Below, in pieces: positions 1 through 9,315 of a stretch of DNA of 40,172 bases. A program made the position numbers and the translations under genes. The stretch is from an uncultured Gammaproteobacteria bacterium (lineage in GTDB: Bacteria > Pseudomonadota > Gammaproteobacteria > GCA-001735895), in contig CAJXUC010000030.1 of the NCBI GenBank assembly GCA_913061315.1, forward strand, positions 1 to 40,172, in the 5' to 3' direction. The notes under the pieces are model-generated. The model did not search any database. It was given only the letters and a program-made list of their open reading frames with translations, and was not told where the DNA came from. Within the stretch, counting starts at the first letter, position 1, and every line of letters begins with the position of its first letter.

Positions 1-1103
1 ATGGTGGTCTGCTCGGGAAGCAACTTGAAGCCGTCGTAGTTGACCCCGCCTCCAACTGGCCACTGTTTGCAGAAAAAGCACGCGAATTAATTAGCAAAGA
101 AAAAGTTGTGGCTATTTTTGGAGCTTGGACCTCTGTTTCTCGTAAATCTGTATTGCCAGTAATAGAAGAACTGAACAGTATCCTTTTTTATCCGGTTCAA
201 TATGAAGGTGAAGAATCATCTAAAAATGTTTTTTACACTGGAGCTGCTCCCAATCAGCAGGCTATTCCAGCTGTTGATTACCTGATGAATGAGGTTAATG
301 TAAAACGTTGGGTGCTAGCAGGCACTGACTATGTCTATCCACGCACCACGAATAAAATTCTCGAAGCTTATCTTAAAGCAAAGGGGGTGAAGGATTCTGA
401 CATCATGATCAATTACACCCCGTTTGGTCACGCCGACTGGCAGAGCATTGTTTCTGATATCAAAAAATTTGGTTCTGTCGGTATGAAAACCGCCGTTGTT
501 TCAACTATCAATGGTGATGCCAATGTCCCTTTTTATAAAGAATTAGGAAACCAGAGCGTATCGGCTGAAGATATCCCAGTCATTGCATTTTCAGTCGGTG
601 AAGAAGAATTATCAGGTATTGATACAAAACCGTTGGTTGGTCATCTGGCTGCTTGGAATTACTTTATGAGTGTCGATGCACCAGAAAATGATGCGTTCAT
701 TAGCAAATGGCATGCCTTTACCAAGGACGAAAGTCGCGTCACAAATGATCCTATGGAAGCTCATTACATAGGTTTTAAAATGTGGATCGAAGCGGTTAAG
801 AAAGCCGGTACTACAGATGCTTCTGCAGTTCAAGAATCTATCATTGGTGTTGCAGTTCCAAACCTGACCGGTGGACTATCAGCCATGATGCCTAATCATC
901 ATATTACTAAACCCGTTTTAATTGGTGAAATTCAGGACGATGGTCAATTCGAAACAGTATGGCAAACCGAAGGCCTAGTACCTGGAGACGCTTGGTCAGA
1001 TTTCCTACCTGACTCTAAAAATCTAATCTCCGACTGGCGCTCACCCCTCAGTTGTGGAAATTACAATGTAGTGCTAGCCACCTGTTCTGGGCAAAATCTA
1101 TAG
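1..1103 (+). CDS. urtA: Urea ABC transporter, substrate-binding protein UrtA (5' truncated)
   Basis: This is the periplasmic urea-binding protein of the UrtABCDE high-affinity transporter. The frame (codons from base 3) is open to the window edge, so the first visible ATG/GTG codons are internal and the signal peptide and N-terminus lie outside. About 366 residues remain of a family that is usually about 420-440. The sequence just after the edge reads DPASNWPLFAEKA, then FGAWTSVSRKSVLPV, FYPVQYEGEESSKNVFYTGA and PNQQAIPAVDYL, which are hallmark UrtA segments and not generic branched-chain amino acid binding protein sequence. The gene ends at TAG 1101-1103 and is followed by a hairpin terminator and then urtB. 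High expression of the binding protein relative to the membrane parts would be expected from that layout (inference). Confidence 0.96.
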   Translation, partial: GGLLGKQLEAVVVDPASNWPLFAEKARELISKEKVVAIFGAWTSVSRKSVLPVIEELNSILFYPVQYEGEESSKNVFYTGAAPNQQAIPAVDYLMNEVNVKRWVLAGTDYVYPRTTNKILEAYLKAKGVKDSDIMINYTPFGHADWQSIVSDIKKFGSVGMKTAVVSTINGDANVPFYKELGNQSVSAEDIPVIAFSVGEEELSGIDTKPLVGHLAAWNYFMSVDAPENDAFISKWHAFTKDESRVTNDPMEAHYIGFKMWIEAVKKAGTTDASAVQESIIGVAVPNLTGGLSAMMPNHHITKPVLIGEIQDDGQFETVWQTEGLVPGDAWSDFLPDSKNLISDWRSPLSCGNYNVVLATCSGQNL

Positions 1104-1158
1104 TCCCTTTTAACCTCAGCCCCAAACGTAGATAATCCTCTTTCTGCAGGGTGCTTTT

Positions 1159-1191
1159 GGGCCGATGTAAAAATCGGCCCATTTTTTATTT
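1159..1191 (+). terminator. Intrinsic terminator between urtA and urtB
   Basis: A perfect 8-bp stem, GGGCCGAT (1159-1166) and ATCGGCCC (1173-1180), with a 6-base loop, is followed by ATTTTTTATTT. It sits 55 bases after urtA. Because urtB has no obvious promoter of its own in the 46 bases that follow, this probably acts as a partial terminator that lets some transcription through, giving more UrtA than UrtBCDE (inference). Confidence 0.85.
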
Positions 1192-1237
1192 AGTCTGAAT
1201 CATTAACAACTCTGCAATTTATTGAGCCTTTATACTC

Positions 1238-2830
1238 TTGATTATTTTACGCACTTTTGTCTTCTTACTACTATTGCTTAACCTAGGCCAGTCAAGTGCG
1301 ATCGATTCTGAACGGGCTTTAAAACTCTTATCTTCTAGCAGCTTTGACGATAAATCAGTTGCCATAGAACTATTGGCACAAACAGAAAATGCAACTTCGA
1401 AAATTTTGTTAGATGCAATGGCTAATGGCCATCTCTACTTTGTCAAAAATAACAAACGTATGGTGATTGCGAAAAAGCAAGACAATGAAATGCAAATTAC
1501 TGATGCTTTGTCCGGTGAAGATTTAGGTCTTACGAGTCAACGTAAAGTTAAAAAGGTTACCATCAATAACAAGCTGCGTAGACAGATCTCAAATGTAATA
1601 TCAAATTTGAATTTATCCCATGTTGATGCATCAATGCGGCTCGAAGCTGTTGACAATTTAATGACAAGTGCTTCACCCGAGATGCTAGAAAAACTTAGGT
1701 CAATTAAAAAAAATGAAACTGACCCTTATGTTATTGAAGCGATCAACGTCGTACTTGCATTTAGTCAGCTTAAATCAACTAATCCTGAAGACCAACTGTC
1801 GGCAATTGAAACAATCGATGGAAATCTTAATCCAGCCATATTAGTTCAGTTAAATAAACTGAATTCATCCACTAATCATACGTCAGTTCGTCTTGCTGCC
1901 CAAAAATCAGTCCGTAAAATTGAAAGCAAGGCGTCTATCTTTGCTCATGTGGAAACTCTGTTCTTTGGCCTTAGCCTTGGTTCTATTTTGGCTCTCTCAG
2001 CTATTGGACTAGCGATTACCTTCGGAGTAATGGGCGTTATTAATATGGCCCATGGTGAACTGATTATGATTGGTGCCTACACCACTTATGTGATCCAGTT
2101 ACTAATGCCAAATCAAATCGGCGCTTCATTATTGGTCGCTATTCCGGTGGCTTTTCTAGCATCGGCGCTTGTGGGCATTTTGATAGAACGTTCCGTCATT
2201 CGTTTCCTTTATGGAAGGCCACTGGAAACCTTACTAGCTACCTTTGGCATTAGCCTAGTCTTACAACAGACCGTTAGGAGTATCTTCTCACCACTTAATC
2301 GTACGGTGATATCGCCTGAGTGGATGAGTGGTTCGTTACAAATTAACTCTCTGTTATCGATCACTTACAATCGACTGTATATATTTTTCTTTTGCCTCGC
2401 TGTTTTTGCACTGCTCTACCTAGTTATGACCAAGACCTCTTTAGGTTTACATGTGCGTGCAATTTCACAAAATCGACCCATGGCACGAGCCATGGGTGTT
2501 CGGTCGCAGTGGATCGATGTGATGACTTTTGGTTTGGGTTCTGGCATTGCTGGTGTAGCCGGCGTCGCACTCAGCCAGATTACTAATGTGGGCCCTAACC
2601 TAGGTCAAGCTTATATTGTCGACTCTTTTATGGTAGTCGTATTTGGCGGAGTCGGTAACCTCTGGGGAACTCTAGTCAGTGGCTTGACATTGGGTGTTGT
2701 TGGAAAATTTCTAGAACCAGCAACGGGGGCAGTACTCTCCAAGGTATTGGTATTGCTTTTTATTATCCTCTATATTCAGAAACGACCACGCGGTATGTTT
2801 CCACAGAAAGGTAGAGCGGCGGATCAATGA
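1238..2830 (+). CDS. urtB: Urea ABC transporter permease UrtB, with N-terminal extension
   Basis: Inner-membrane permease of the urea transporter, LivH-like. The protein is 530 residues. Residues 1-21 are a signal peptide (hydrophobic run, QSSA then ID). Residues about 22-232 are a helical, HEAT-like soluble segment. The permease core runs from about 235 to 525 and contains the LivH-type motif VMGVINMAHGELIMIGAY (264-281). The long N-terminal domain is typical of proteobacterial UrtB and distinguishes it from plain LivH. The start is TTG: an in-frame TGA at 1223-1225 leaves no upstream ATG or GTG, and the signal peptide begins exactly here. The ribosome binding site is weak. The stop overlaps urtC by 4 nt (ATGA). 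Confidence 0.95.
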   Translation: MIILRTFVFLLLLLNLGQSSAIDSERALKLLSSSSFDDKSVAIELLAQTENATSKILLDAMANGHLYFVKNNKRMVIAKKQDNEMQITDALSGEDLGLTSQRKVKKVTINNKLRRQISNVISNLNLSHVDASMRLEAVDNLMTSASPEMLEKLRSIKKNETDPYVIEAINVVLAFSQLKSTNPEDQLSAIETIDGNLNPAILVQLNKLNSSTNHTSVRLAAQKSVRKIESKASIFAHVETLFFGLSLGSILALSAIGLAITFGVMGVINMAHGELIMIGAYTTYVIQLLMPNQIGASLLVAIPVAFLASALVGILIERSVIRFLYGRPLETLLATFGISLVLQQTVRSIFSPLNRTVISPEWMSGSLQINSLLSITYNRLYIFFFCLAVFALLYLVMTKTSLGLHVRAISQNRPMARAMGVRSQWIDVMTFGLGSGIAGVAGVALSQITNVGPNLGQAYIVDSFMVVVFGGVGNLWGTLVSGLTLGVVGKFLEPATGAVLSKVLVLLFIILYIQKRPRGMFPQKGRAADQ

Positions 2831-3936
2831 TCAGAAAGATACTTCAGGACGATCGCCAAGGTAAAATTTTTATCGCCCTGCTGTTGATATCTACACTCTA
2901 TGTCGCCGTCGCTAATTTGCTCATACCCCCTGAGAACCTGCTTCATGTCTCTACGTTTACGGTAACACTTTTAGGTAAATATTTAACCTATGCCCTACTC
3001 GCGTTAGCGGTCGATCTAGTCTGGGGATATTTAGGTATTCTCAGTTTGGGTCATGCGGCTTTCTTTGCACTCGGTGGGTACGTAATGGGTATGTATCTGA
3101 TGCGTCAGGTGGGTGATCGTGGTGTTTATGGCAATCCTTTACTACCTGATTTCATGGTATTCCTGAACTGGGATTCCCTGCCATGGTTCTGGCTTGGTTT
3201 CGATAATTTCGGATTTGCCATTGTTATGATTATGCTGGTGCCAGGAACACTGGCATTTGTCTTTGGGTGGTTTGCATTCCGGTCACGAGTAACGGGGGTC
3301 TATTTATCTATAATGACTCAAGCAATGACCTATGCTCTGATGCTTTCATTTTTTCGTAACGAAATGGGCTTTGGTGGTAACAATGGACTCACCGACTTCA
3401 AAGATATACTCGGGTTTTCACTCCAGTCTAATTTAGTTCGTGTCGCGCTTTTCGTCTGCTCATCATTGGCACTGGCACTGGGTTATTTGAGTTGTCGTTA
3501 TATCGTCAAATCCAAACTTGGCAGAGTGAGCGTCGCAGTTCGCGATAGCGAAGACAGAGTCCGTTTTCTTGGCTACAAAGTAAGCCATTTTAAATTATGG
3601 GTCTTTACCTTTTCAGCCGTTTTGGCTGGAATCGCCGGTGCTTTATATGTGCCACAGGTTGGCATTATTAACCCGTCTGAATTTTCACCTATTAATTCAA
3701 TTGAAATTGTCATCTGGGTTGCAGTCGGTGGCAGAGCAACATTACTGGGTGCGGTACTTGGGGCATTTATTGTTAATTATGCAAAAACCTATTTCACAGG
3801 TGCTTTTCCCGAAATATGGCTATTTGCTCTGGGTGGTCTGTTTATTATGGTCACCCTATTTGCACCGAAAGGGATACTGGGTTTTTTCCAAAAAGAAGAC
3901 AAGAAAAATTCTGTTGATAAAGTGGGGGCAAATTGA
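2827..3936 (+). CDS. urtC: Urea ABC transporter permease UrtC
   Basis: Second membrane subunit of the urea transporter, LivM-like, 369 residues. Multiple membrane segments are visible. The motif GYLGILSLGHAAFFALGGY lies at about 67-85, and GVYLSIMTQA near 156-165. The cytoplasmic coupling region GRVSVAVRDSEDRVRFLGY is followed by a conserved segment (AGALYVPQVGIINPSEFSP) and a C-terminal GGLFIMVTLFAPKGILG stretch, all standard for UrtC. Its ATG overlaps the urtB stop (ATGA at 2827-2830), and its TGA overlaps the TTG start of urtD, so the three genes are translationally coupled. Confidence 0.96.
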   Translation: MIRKILQDDRQGKIFIALLLISTLYVAVANLLIPPENLLHVSTFTVTLLGKYLTYALLALAVDLVWGYLGILSLGHAAFFALGGYVMGMYLMRQVGDRGVYGNPLLPDFMVFLNWDSLPWFWLGFDNFGFAIVMIMLVPGTLAFVFGWFAFRSRVTGVYLSIMTQAMTYALMLSFFRNEMGFGGNNGLTDFKDILGFSLQSNLVRVALFVCSSLALALGYLSCRYIVKSKLGRVSVAVRDSEDRVRFLGYKVSHFKLWVFTFSAVLAGIAGALYVPQVGIINPSEFSPINSIEIVIWVAVGGRATLLGAVLGAFIVNYAKTYFTGAFPEIWLFALGGLFIMVTLFAPKGILGFFQKEDKKNSVDKVGAN

Positions 3937-4763
3937 TTAGTCAACCAAAGATAGCTAGCTTCATTCGTCAAGATCGAGTTTTCAAGTTTTTGCTTCCTGT
4001 TGAAAAAATAGAAATTGATACGACCAAAGGTGACATTCTATATATCGAGGATCTATCCGTCAGCTTTGATGGGTTCAAAGCTATCGACAAGCTAAATCTG
4101 TATCTCAAAGAAGGTGAGCTACGTTGCATCATCGGCCCAAATGGGGCTGGAAAAACCACTTTGATGGATATCATTACCGGGAAAACTCGTCCTGATAGTG
4201 GTAGTGTTTATCTTGGTCAGAATATTAATTTATTAGATTACAACGAGTCAGAAATTGCACAGCTAGGGGTTGGACGAAAATTCCAAAAACCAACCGTTTT
4301 TGAACAGCATACCGTGTTTGAAAACCTCGAGTTGGCGTTGGCCTGTAATAAACGTGTCTGGCATACCTTGACTGCACAACTTTGTGGCGAAGATGTTGAT
4401 CGAATCGATGAGATTCTATTACAGGCTGGATTGATTGAGATGAAACAGTTGCGTGCAGCGCTGCTGTCTCATGGCCAGAAACAGTGGCTTGAAATAGCCA
4501 TGTTGGTGATGCAGAAACCACGCTTGTTACTGGTTGATGAGCCAGTGTCAGGTATGACACATCAGGAGATGGAAAAAACAGCAGAATTGTTAAATGCCCT
4601 CGCCGGTGAGCATACCGTCGTTGTGGTTGAACATGATATTGACTTCGTTCGCTCTATAGCCGGTCAAGTTACGGTATTGCATCAGGGTCGTGTCTTAGCT
4701 GAGGGTAGCATGGAGCAGGTTCAATCCAATCCAGACGTTGTAGCGGTTTATTTAGGTGAATAA
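3933..4763 (+). CDS. urtD: Urea ABC transporter ATP-binding protein UrtD
   Basis: Cytoplasmic ATPase of the urea transporter, LivG-like, 276 residues. Walker A GPNGAGKTT is at about 68-76, the Q-loop region follows GVGRKFQKPTVF, the signature is LSHGQ (178-182), Walker B is LLLVDEP (198-204), and the H-loop is EHD (233-235). LSHGQ replaces the usual LSGGQ, as in other UrtD proteins. A start at TTG 3933 (TTGA overlap with urtC) gives an N-terminal tail of about 33 residues before the ABC domain, which many UrtD proteins also have. No better ATG lies upstream of the domain. Confidence 0.95.
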   Translation: MISQPKIASFIRQDRVFKFLLPVEKIEIDTTKGDILYIEDLSVSFDGFKAIDKLNLYLKEGELRCIIGPNGAGKTTLMDIITGKTRPDSGSVYLGQNINLLDYNESEIAQLGVGRKFQKPTVFEQHTVFENLELALACNKRVWHTLTAQLCGEDVDRIDEILLQAGLIEMKQLRAALLSHGQKQWLEIAMLVMQKPRLLLVDEPVSGMTHQEMEKTAELLNALAGEHTVVVVEHDIDFVRSIAGQVTVLHQGRVLAEGSMEQVQSNPDVVAVYLGE

Positions 4764-4769
4764 ACAATC

Positions 4770-5465
4770 ATGCTAAAAATCAACCAGCTCAATCAGTTCT
4801 ATTCACAAAGCCATACGCTCTGGGATATTGATATTAAACTTGAAACAGGCAAGTGTAATTGCCTAATGGGGCGTAACGGCGTCGGAAAGACAACATTACT
4901 CAACTGTATTATGGGGTTACAGCCGATACGTACGGGCAGCATAAGCTACTGCGAGATGGATATAACAAAGGTGAACGCTGAAAAACGCGCATCACTTGGT
5001 ATTGGTTATGTGCCCCAAGGCCGACAAATTTTCCCATTGCTCACAGTAAGAGAAAATTTGCAGATTGGTTTATCGGCTCGCGCCGACAAGTCCAAGACAA
5101 TACCTGATTTTATATTTGAATTATTCCCGGTGCTTGCTGACATGCTAGATCGACGGGGTGGTGATCTGTCAGGCGGTCAACAACAGCAACTTGCTATTGG
5201 TCGAGCGCTAGGCATCGACCCTAAACTTTTGATACTGGATGAACCGACTGAAGGCATACAACCCAATATTGTTCAGGAAATTGGCGACATCATTAAACAA
5301 CTCAGTCATGATTTAGGGGTCACAGTTTTATTAGTCGAACAAAAGTTACCCATTGTCCGACGTATAGCAGATAACTTCACTATCCTCGATCGTGGTCGCA
5401 AGGCAGCAGAAGGCCCGATCAGTGAATTGAGTGATGGTTTAATTAAAAAGTATTTAACGGTATAA
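4770..5465 (+). CDS. urtE: Urea ABC transporter ATP-binding protein UrtE
   Basis: Second cytoplasmic ATPase of the urea transporter, LivF-like, 231 residues. Walker A GRNGVGKTT is at 34-42, the signature LSGGQQQQLAIGRAL starts at 133, and Walker B LLILDEP is at 153-159, followed by TEGIQPNIVQEIG, a UrtE-specific stretch. It starts 6 bases after the urtD stop and completes urtABCDE. No clear terminator follows, so read-through into the urease genes is possible, although a separate promoter candidate lies at 5566-5594. Confidence 0.96.
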   Translation: MLKINQLNQFYSQSHTLWDIDIKLETGKCNCLMGRNGVGKTTLLNCIMGLQPIRTGSISYCEMDITKVNAEKRASLGIGYVPQGRQIFPLLTVRENLQIGLSARADKSKTIPDFIFELFPVLADMLDRRGGDLSGGQQQQLAIGRALGIDPKLLILDEPTEGIQPNIVQEIGDIIKQLSHDLGVTVLLVEQKLPIVRRIADNFTILDRGRKAAEGPISELSDGLIKKYLTV

Positions 5466-5565
5466 CCACTGCAAACATTAAAATAAACCCAATTATAAAA
5501 GTTCTGTTGTTACTGATACTATTTATTAGGGTAAGCCATCTCGGACATGATGATATGGTTTTACA

Positions 5566-5594
5566 GTGACATTGGTAGTTGTTGTGATTATGAA
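5566..5594 (+). promoter_or_regulatory. Candidate sigma-70 promoter for the urease genes
   Basis: GTGACA (5566-5571, 5 of 6 to the -35 consensus), a 17-base spacer, and TATGAA (5589-5594, 4 of 6 to the -10 consensus) lie about 67 bases before the ureD ATG, inside the only long gap of the urt-ure locus. This is pattern matching only. No NtrC-type enhancer or good -24/-12 site was seen nearby. Confidence 0.4.
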
Positions 5595-5660
5595 TAGAGC
5601 AATCATTATGACGGTCGTATTAAGAAAGTTTAGAAAACAACAATTCGTTAGAAACGATTA

Positions 5661-6494
5661 ATGGTTAAAACTGATTTAAAATCACAAAACTGGGAAGCTT
5701 TACTAAAGCTTGAACTGCGTTATGGCCAGGACAGAACACATCTGGTGCCAATTAAACGTTACGGGCCTTTAACAGTGCAGCGCCCATTTTATCCTGAGCA
5801 GGCATGCTGCCATGTCTACATGTTGCATCCACCTGGAGGCATTGTTGGTGGTGACCGGTTAGATCTGCAGGTGGCGTGCAAGGAAACTACCTATGCGCTG
5901 ATTACCACACCCGGTGCAGCCAAGTATTATTTGAGCGCTGCCGATACCGCTCATGTTACTCAGCAATTTTATGTGGCGAGTGATGCTGAGCTAGAATTTT
6001 TACCGCAGGAAAATATATATTTTCCTGGTGCACAGGTTCGCAGCAACACCTCAATAAACATTGAGTCCGGTGGCCGTGTCATGCTTTGGGAGAAACACTG
6101 CTTTGGAAGGCCCTCAATCAAGGAACGTTTTTGCACCGGAAATTTATATTCAAAAATACAATTACGCAGTGAAGGAAAGTTACTGTTTAGCGAGACACAA
6201 CGTGTCAATGCAGAAGAGTTACAGAGAACAAGTGGTATGCGTAAATACCCAGTGATGGGTAGCTTTATAATTTATGGCATTGATCTCGAAAAGTCTGTGT
6301 TACGAGACCTCCAAAAAATAAAACCGGGTAATGGGCTGGCTGGCATTTCACAACCACAGCCACTTTTGCTCATTTGCCGATACCTAGGTGATAGTACCAG
6401 TGATGTGGATGCGTATTTTATTGGCCTTTGGGAACGGTTGCGGCCTTTGCTGTTGGAGCGCGAAGCCTGTTATCCACGGATATGGAAAACCTGA
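5661..6494 (+). CDS. ureD: Urease accessory protein UreD
   Basis: UreD (UreH) is the scaffold that binds the urease apoprotein and, with UreF and UreG, delivers nickel and CO2 to the active site. The protein has 277 residues, a normal length. Recognisable family segments are HPPGGIVGGDRL, TTPGAAKYY, LPQENIYFPGA and the FSETQRVNAEELQRTSGMR region. It is the first gene of the urease block, 195 bases after urtE. The ATG at 5661 follows a poor ribosome binding site (GTTAGAAACG). The next gene starts 39 bases after its stop. Confidence 0.95.
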   Translation: MVKTDLKSQNWEALLKLELRYGQDRTHLVPIKRYGPLTVQRPFYPEQACCHVYMLHPPGGIVGGDRLDLQVACKETTYALITTPGAAKYYLSAADTAHVTQQFYVASDAELEFLPQENIYFPGAQVRSNTSINIESGGRVMLWEKHCFGRPSIKERFCTGNLYSKIQLRSEGKLLFSETQRVNAEELQRTSGMRKYPVMGSFIIYGIDLEKSVLRDLQKIKPGNGLAGISQPQPLLLICRYLGDSTSDVDAYFIGLWERLRPLLLEREACYPRIWKT

Positions 6495-6533
6495 CTAGTT
6501 TCATTTCAACATTATTAAACAAATGAGCGATCT

Positions 6534-7160
6534 ATGGAATTAACACCAAGAGAAAAAGACAAGCTAATGCTTTTTACAGCCGCCTTGCTGGCAGAGCGTC
6601 GAATGGCCAGAGGTTTGAAACTAAACTACCCAGAAGCCGTTGCCTTTATCAGTGCCGCGATCATGGAAGGTGCACGCGATGGTAGGACAGTTGCGGACCT
6701 AATGGATTTTGGGCGTACTTTATTGAACGGTGACGATGTTATGGATGGCGTTGCAGAAATGATTCACGATGTTCAAGTCGAAGCCACTTTTCCTGACGGT
6801 ACCAAGCTTGTTACTGTGCATGAACCAATTGTGACTAATAAGGCGCCACAATTACTGGCAGGTGAAGTTATTACCATGGCAGGTGACATTGAACTGAATG
6901 CAGGACGAAAAAAAGTCGAGATCGACGTGGCTAATACCGGCGACCGACCGATTCAGATTGGTTCACACTATCATTTCTTTGAGACTAATAGTGCCCTTAA
7001 ATTTGAGCGTAATCAGACTCGAGGATATCGGCTCGACATCCCTGCTGGTACGGCGGTCAGGTTTGAGCCAGGCCAGCATCGTCAAGTAGTTTTGGTTGAA
7101 TACGCCGGCGATCAAATGATTTATGGCTTTAACGCACAAGTCATGGGAAAGGTAGAATAA
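6534..7160 (+). CDS. ureAB: Urease subunit gamma/beta fusion (UreAB)
   Basis: One open frame of 208 residues carries both small urease subunits. Residues 1-100 are the gamma subunit ([20 protein letters not shown], then [21 protein letters not shown] and [14 protein letters not shown]). Residues about 105-208 are the beta subunit (PQLLAGEVI, then [16 protein letters not shown] and the GFN-containing C-terminus). In most bacteria these are two genes, ureA and ureB. Here there is no stop and only a very short linker (VTNKA), which means a lossless head-to-tail fusion as in Helicobacter UreA but with a shorter junction. The stop abuts the ureC ATG directly. Confidence 0.96.
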   Translation: MELTPREKDKLMLFTAALLAERRMARGLKLNYPEAVAFISAAIMEGARDGRTVADLMDFGRTLLNGDDVMDGVAEMIHDVQVEATFPDGTKLVTVHEPIVTNKAPQLLAGEVITMAGDIELNAGRKKVEIDVANTGDRPIQIGSHYHFFETNSALKFERNQTRGYRLDIPAGTAVRFEPGQHRQVVLVEYAGDQMIYGFNAQVMGKVE

Positions 7161-8864
7161 ATGGCCACGATTAGTAGAAAAGCCTATGCCGAAATGTATG
7201 GCCCAACTACCGGTGATCGGGTGCGCCTTGGCGATACTGAACTCTGGATTGAAGTTGAAGATGACAAAACCATTTATGGAGATGAAGTTAAGTTTGGCGG
7301 TGGCAAGGTCATTCGAGATGGTATGGGACAGAGCCAACGAGTATCAGCTGAAACCGTCGATGTGGTCATCACTAATGCTTTAATCGTTGATCACTGGGGG
7401 ATTATCAAAGCCGATATTGGCATCAAAGACGGTCGCATCACTGGCATAGGAAAAGCGGGCAATCCCGATACTCAGCCAGGGGTGAATATTGTTGTCGGAC
7501 CCGGTAGCGAAGCCATTGCTGGCGAAGGCCAAATTTTAACCGCTGGCGGCGTTGATTCTCATATTCATATGATTTGTCCACAACAGGTTGATGATGCGTT
7601 AATGTCGGGCGTAACCACCATGCTCGGTGGTGGCACGGGTCCAGCCACCGGCACCAATGCGACAACCTGTACTCCGGGGCCATGGAACATTTATCGTATG
7701 CTGGAAGCTGCGGATGAGTTACCTGTCAATATTGGTTTACTTGGTAAGGGCAACGCAAGTTTACCCGCAGCGTTAGAAGAACAGGTGGCGGCGGGTGCCA
7801 TCGGGTTAAAACTGCACGAAGACTGGGGTACAACACCTGCCGCTATAGACAACTGCCTATCAGTAGCAGACGCAATGGATGTCCAAGTTGCAATTCACAC
7901 CGACACCCTTAACGAATCGGGTTTCGTAGAGGATACATTTAGGGCAATGAAGGGTCGCACTATTCATACCTATCATACTGAGGGTGCTGGCGGTGGTCAT
8001 GCGCCCGACATTATTAAAGCGGCAGGTTATTCAAATATACTGCCCTCATCGACAAACCCCACACGGCCTTACACTATTAACACGGTCGATGAACATCTCG
8101 ACATGCTGATGGTTTGTCACCACCTCGACCCCAATATAGCAGAAGATGTTTCTTTTGCAGAGTCGAGAATTCGGCGTGAAACTATTGCAGCAGAAGATAT
8201 TCTGCATGACAAGGGCGCTTTTTCAATGATTGCTTCTGATTCACAAGCCATGGGACGAGTGGGTGAAGTCATCATTCGCACCTGGCAAACAGCGCATAAA
8301 ATGAAAGTTCAGCGCGGAAGCCTTGAGGGTGATAAGGACAAATCTGATAATTATCGGGTTAGGCGTTACATCGCAAAATACACCATTAATCCTGCCATTA
8401 CCCACGGTATTTCACACGAAGTGGGTTCCATCGAAATTGGCAAAATGGCGGACCTAGTTTTGTGGAAACCCGCATTTTTTGGAACTAAGCCAGCGATGAT
8501 TATCAAGGGCGGTATGATTGTCGCAGCACCAATGGGTGACCCCAATGCATCAATACCAACGCCACAACCCGTGCACTATCGTCATATGTTTGGTTCTTTA
8601 GGCAAGGCACGTAACGCTACCCGCATGACATTTTTATCTGCAGCCGCTATAGAAGCCAATATTCCTGATCAGTTAAAACTAGCTTCCATGATTGGCAAGG
8701 TATCGAATTGTCGAAATATAACCAAAGCCTCAATGATACTAAATAGTTATCAGCCCACAATTACCGTGAATGCACAGACCTATCAAGTTCATGCCGATGG
8801 AGAGTTGTTAGTTTGCGAACCAGCAAGCGAACTACCTTTAACCCAAAAATATTTTTTGTTTTAA
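7161..8864 (+). CDS. ureC: Urease subunit alpha (catalytic)
   Basis: Catalytic nickel subunit that hydrolyses urea to ammonia and carbamate in the cytoplasm; 567 residues, full length. Active-site residues fall at the same numbers as in Klebsiella aerogenes: His134 and His136 (SHIHM), the carbamylated Lys217 and His219 (GLKLHED), His246, His272, the flap Cys319 and His320 (MVCHHLD), and Asp360 (ASDSQAMGR). Nothing suggests an inactive enzyme. It starts at the base after the ureAB stop and ends 4 bases before ureE. Confidence 0.98.
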   Translation: MATISRKAYAEMYGPTTGDRVRLGDTELWIEVEDDKTIYGDEVKFGGGKVIRDGMGQSQRVSAETVDVVITNALIVDHWGIIKADIGIKDGRITGIGKAGNPDTQPGVNIVVGPGSEAIAGEGQILTAGGVDSHIHMICPQQVDDALMSGVTTMLGGGTGPATGTNATTCTPGPWNIYRMLEAADELPVNIGLLGKGNASLPAALEEQVAAGAIGLKLHEDWGTTPAAIDNCLSVADAMDVQVAIHTDTLNESGFVEDTFRAMKGRTIHTYHTEGAGGGHAPDIIKAAGYSNILPSSTNPTRPYTINTVDEHLDMLMVCHHLDPNIAEDVSFAESRIRRETIAAEDILHDKGAFSMIASDSQAMGRVGEVIIRTWQTAHKMKVQRGSLEGDKDKSDNYRVRRYIAKYTINPAITHGISHEVGSIEIGKMADLVLWKPAFFGTKPAMIIKGGMIVAAPMGDPNASIPTPQPVHYRHMFGSLGKARNATRMTFLSAAAIEANIPDQLKLASMIGKVSNCRNITKASMILNSYQPTITVNAQTYQVHADGELLVCEPASELPLTQKYFLF

Positions 8865-8868
8865 TTCG

Positions 8869-9315
8869 ATGCTGACATTTATTCAAATTACACAAGTCGA
8901 GCACGTCATTATAAGCACTGTCACCTTAAGCTATGAACAGCGTGTAAAGTCTCGTTTGAAAATCAAATTAGACAATGGTGAACCAGCAGGATTGTTTCTA
9001 CCGCGCGGCAGCATTTTGAAAAACCACGATAAGATTGTTGCTGAAACGGGTGAAGTCGTAGAAGTACGGTGTGAAAATGAATCGGTTAGCACCGTTTTTG
9101 TAACCGATCCGCTATTGGTGGCTCGTGCTTGTTATCACCTGGGGAATCGACATATCGCATTACAAATCGATGTGGGGTTTATTCGTTACCAGCATGACCA
9201 CGTGCTTGATGAAATGTTAGCTGGGCTTGAATTAACTGTGATTTGTGAAGAAGCACCTTTTGAACCTGAAACTGGGGCTTATCACGGCAGTGGACATTCA
9301 CATCATGAGCATTGA
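8869..9315 (+). CDS. ureE: Urease accessory protein UreE (nickel metallochaperone)
   Basis: UreE binds nickel and passes it to UreG during urease maturation. The protein has 148 residues, with the N-terminal domain containing FLPRGSILKNHD and the metal-binding domain with CYHLGNRH and the DHVLDEML segment. The C-terminus is rich in histidine (HGSGHSHHEH), the variable nickel-binding tail of the family. The last 11 bases overlap the ureF start at ATG 9305. Confidence 0.95.
   Translation: MLTFIQITQVEHVIISTVTLSYEQRVKSRLKIKLDNGEPAGLFLPRGSILKNHDKIVAETGEVVEVRCENESVSTVFVTDPLLVARACYHLGNRHIALQIDVGFIRYQHDHVLDEMLAGLELTVICEEAPFEPETGAYHGSGHSHHEH

Noticed and set aside
4225..4560. 111-codon minus-strand frame inside urtD.
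   Set aside because: It is antisense to conserved ABC motifs and has no recognisable domain.
5486..5569. A short + strand peptide, KVLLLLILFIRVSHLGHDD, that resembles the signal peptide and HxGHD start of HupE/UreJ.
   Set aside because: Only about 20 residues match loosely, nothing downstream continues the family, and hydrophobic runs of this kind arise by chance in AT-rich sequence.
5572..5590. A possible sigma-54 site (TTGGTAGTTGTTGTGA) before ureD.
   Set aside because: The GG is present but the GC dinucleotide at the -12 position is GA, and no enhancer-like repeat is visible.
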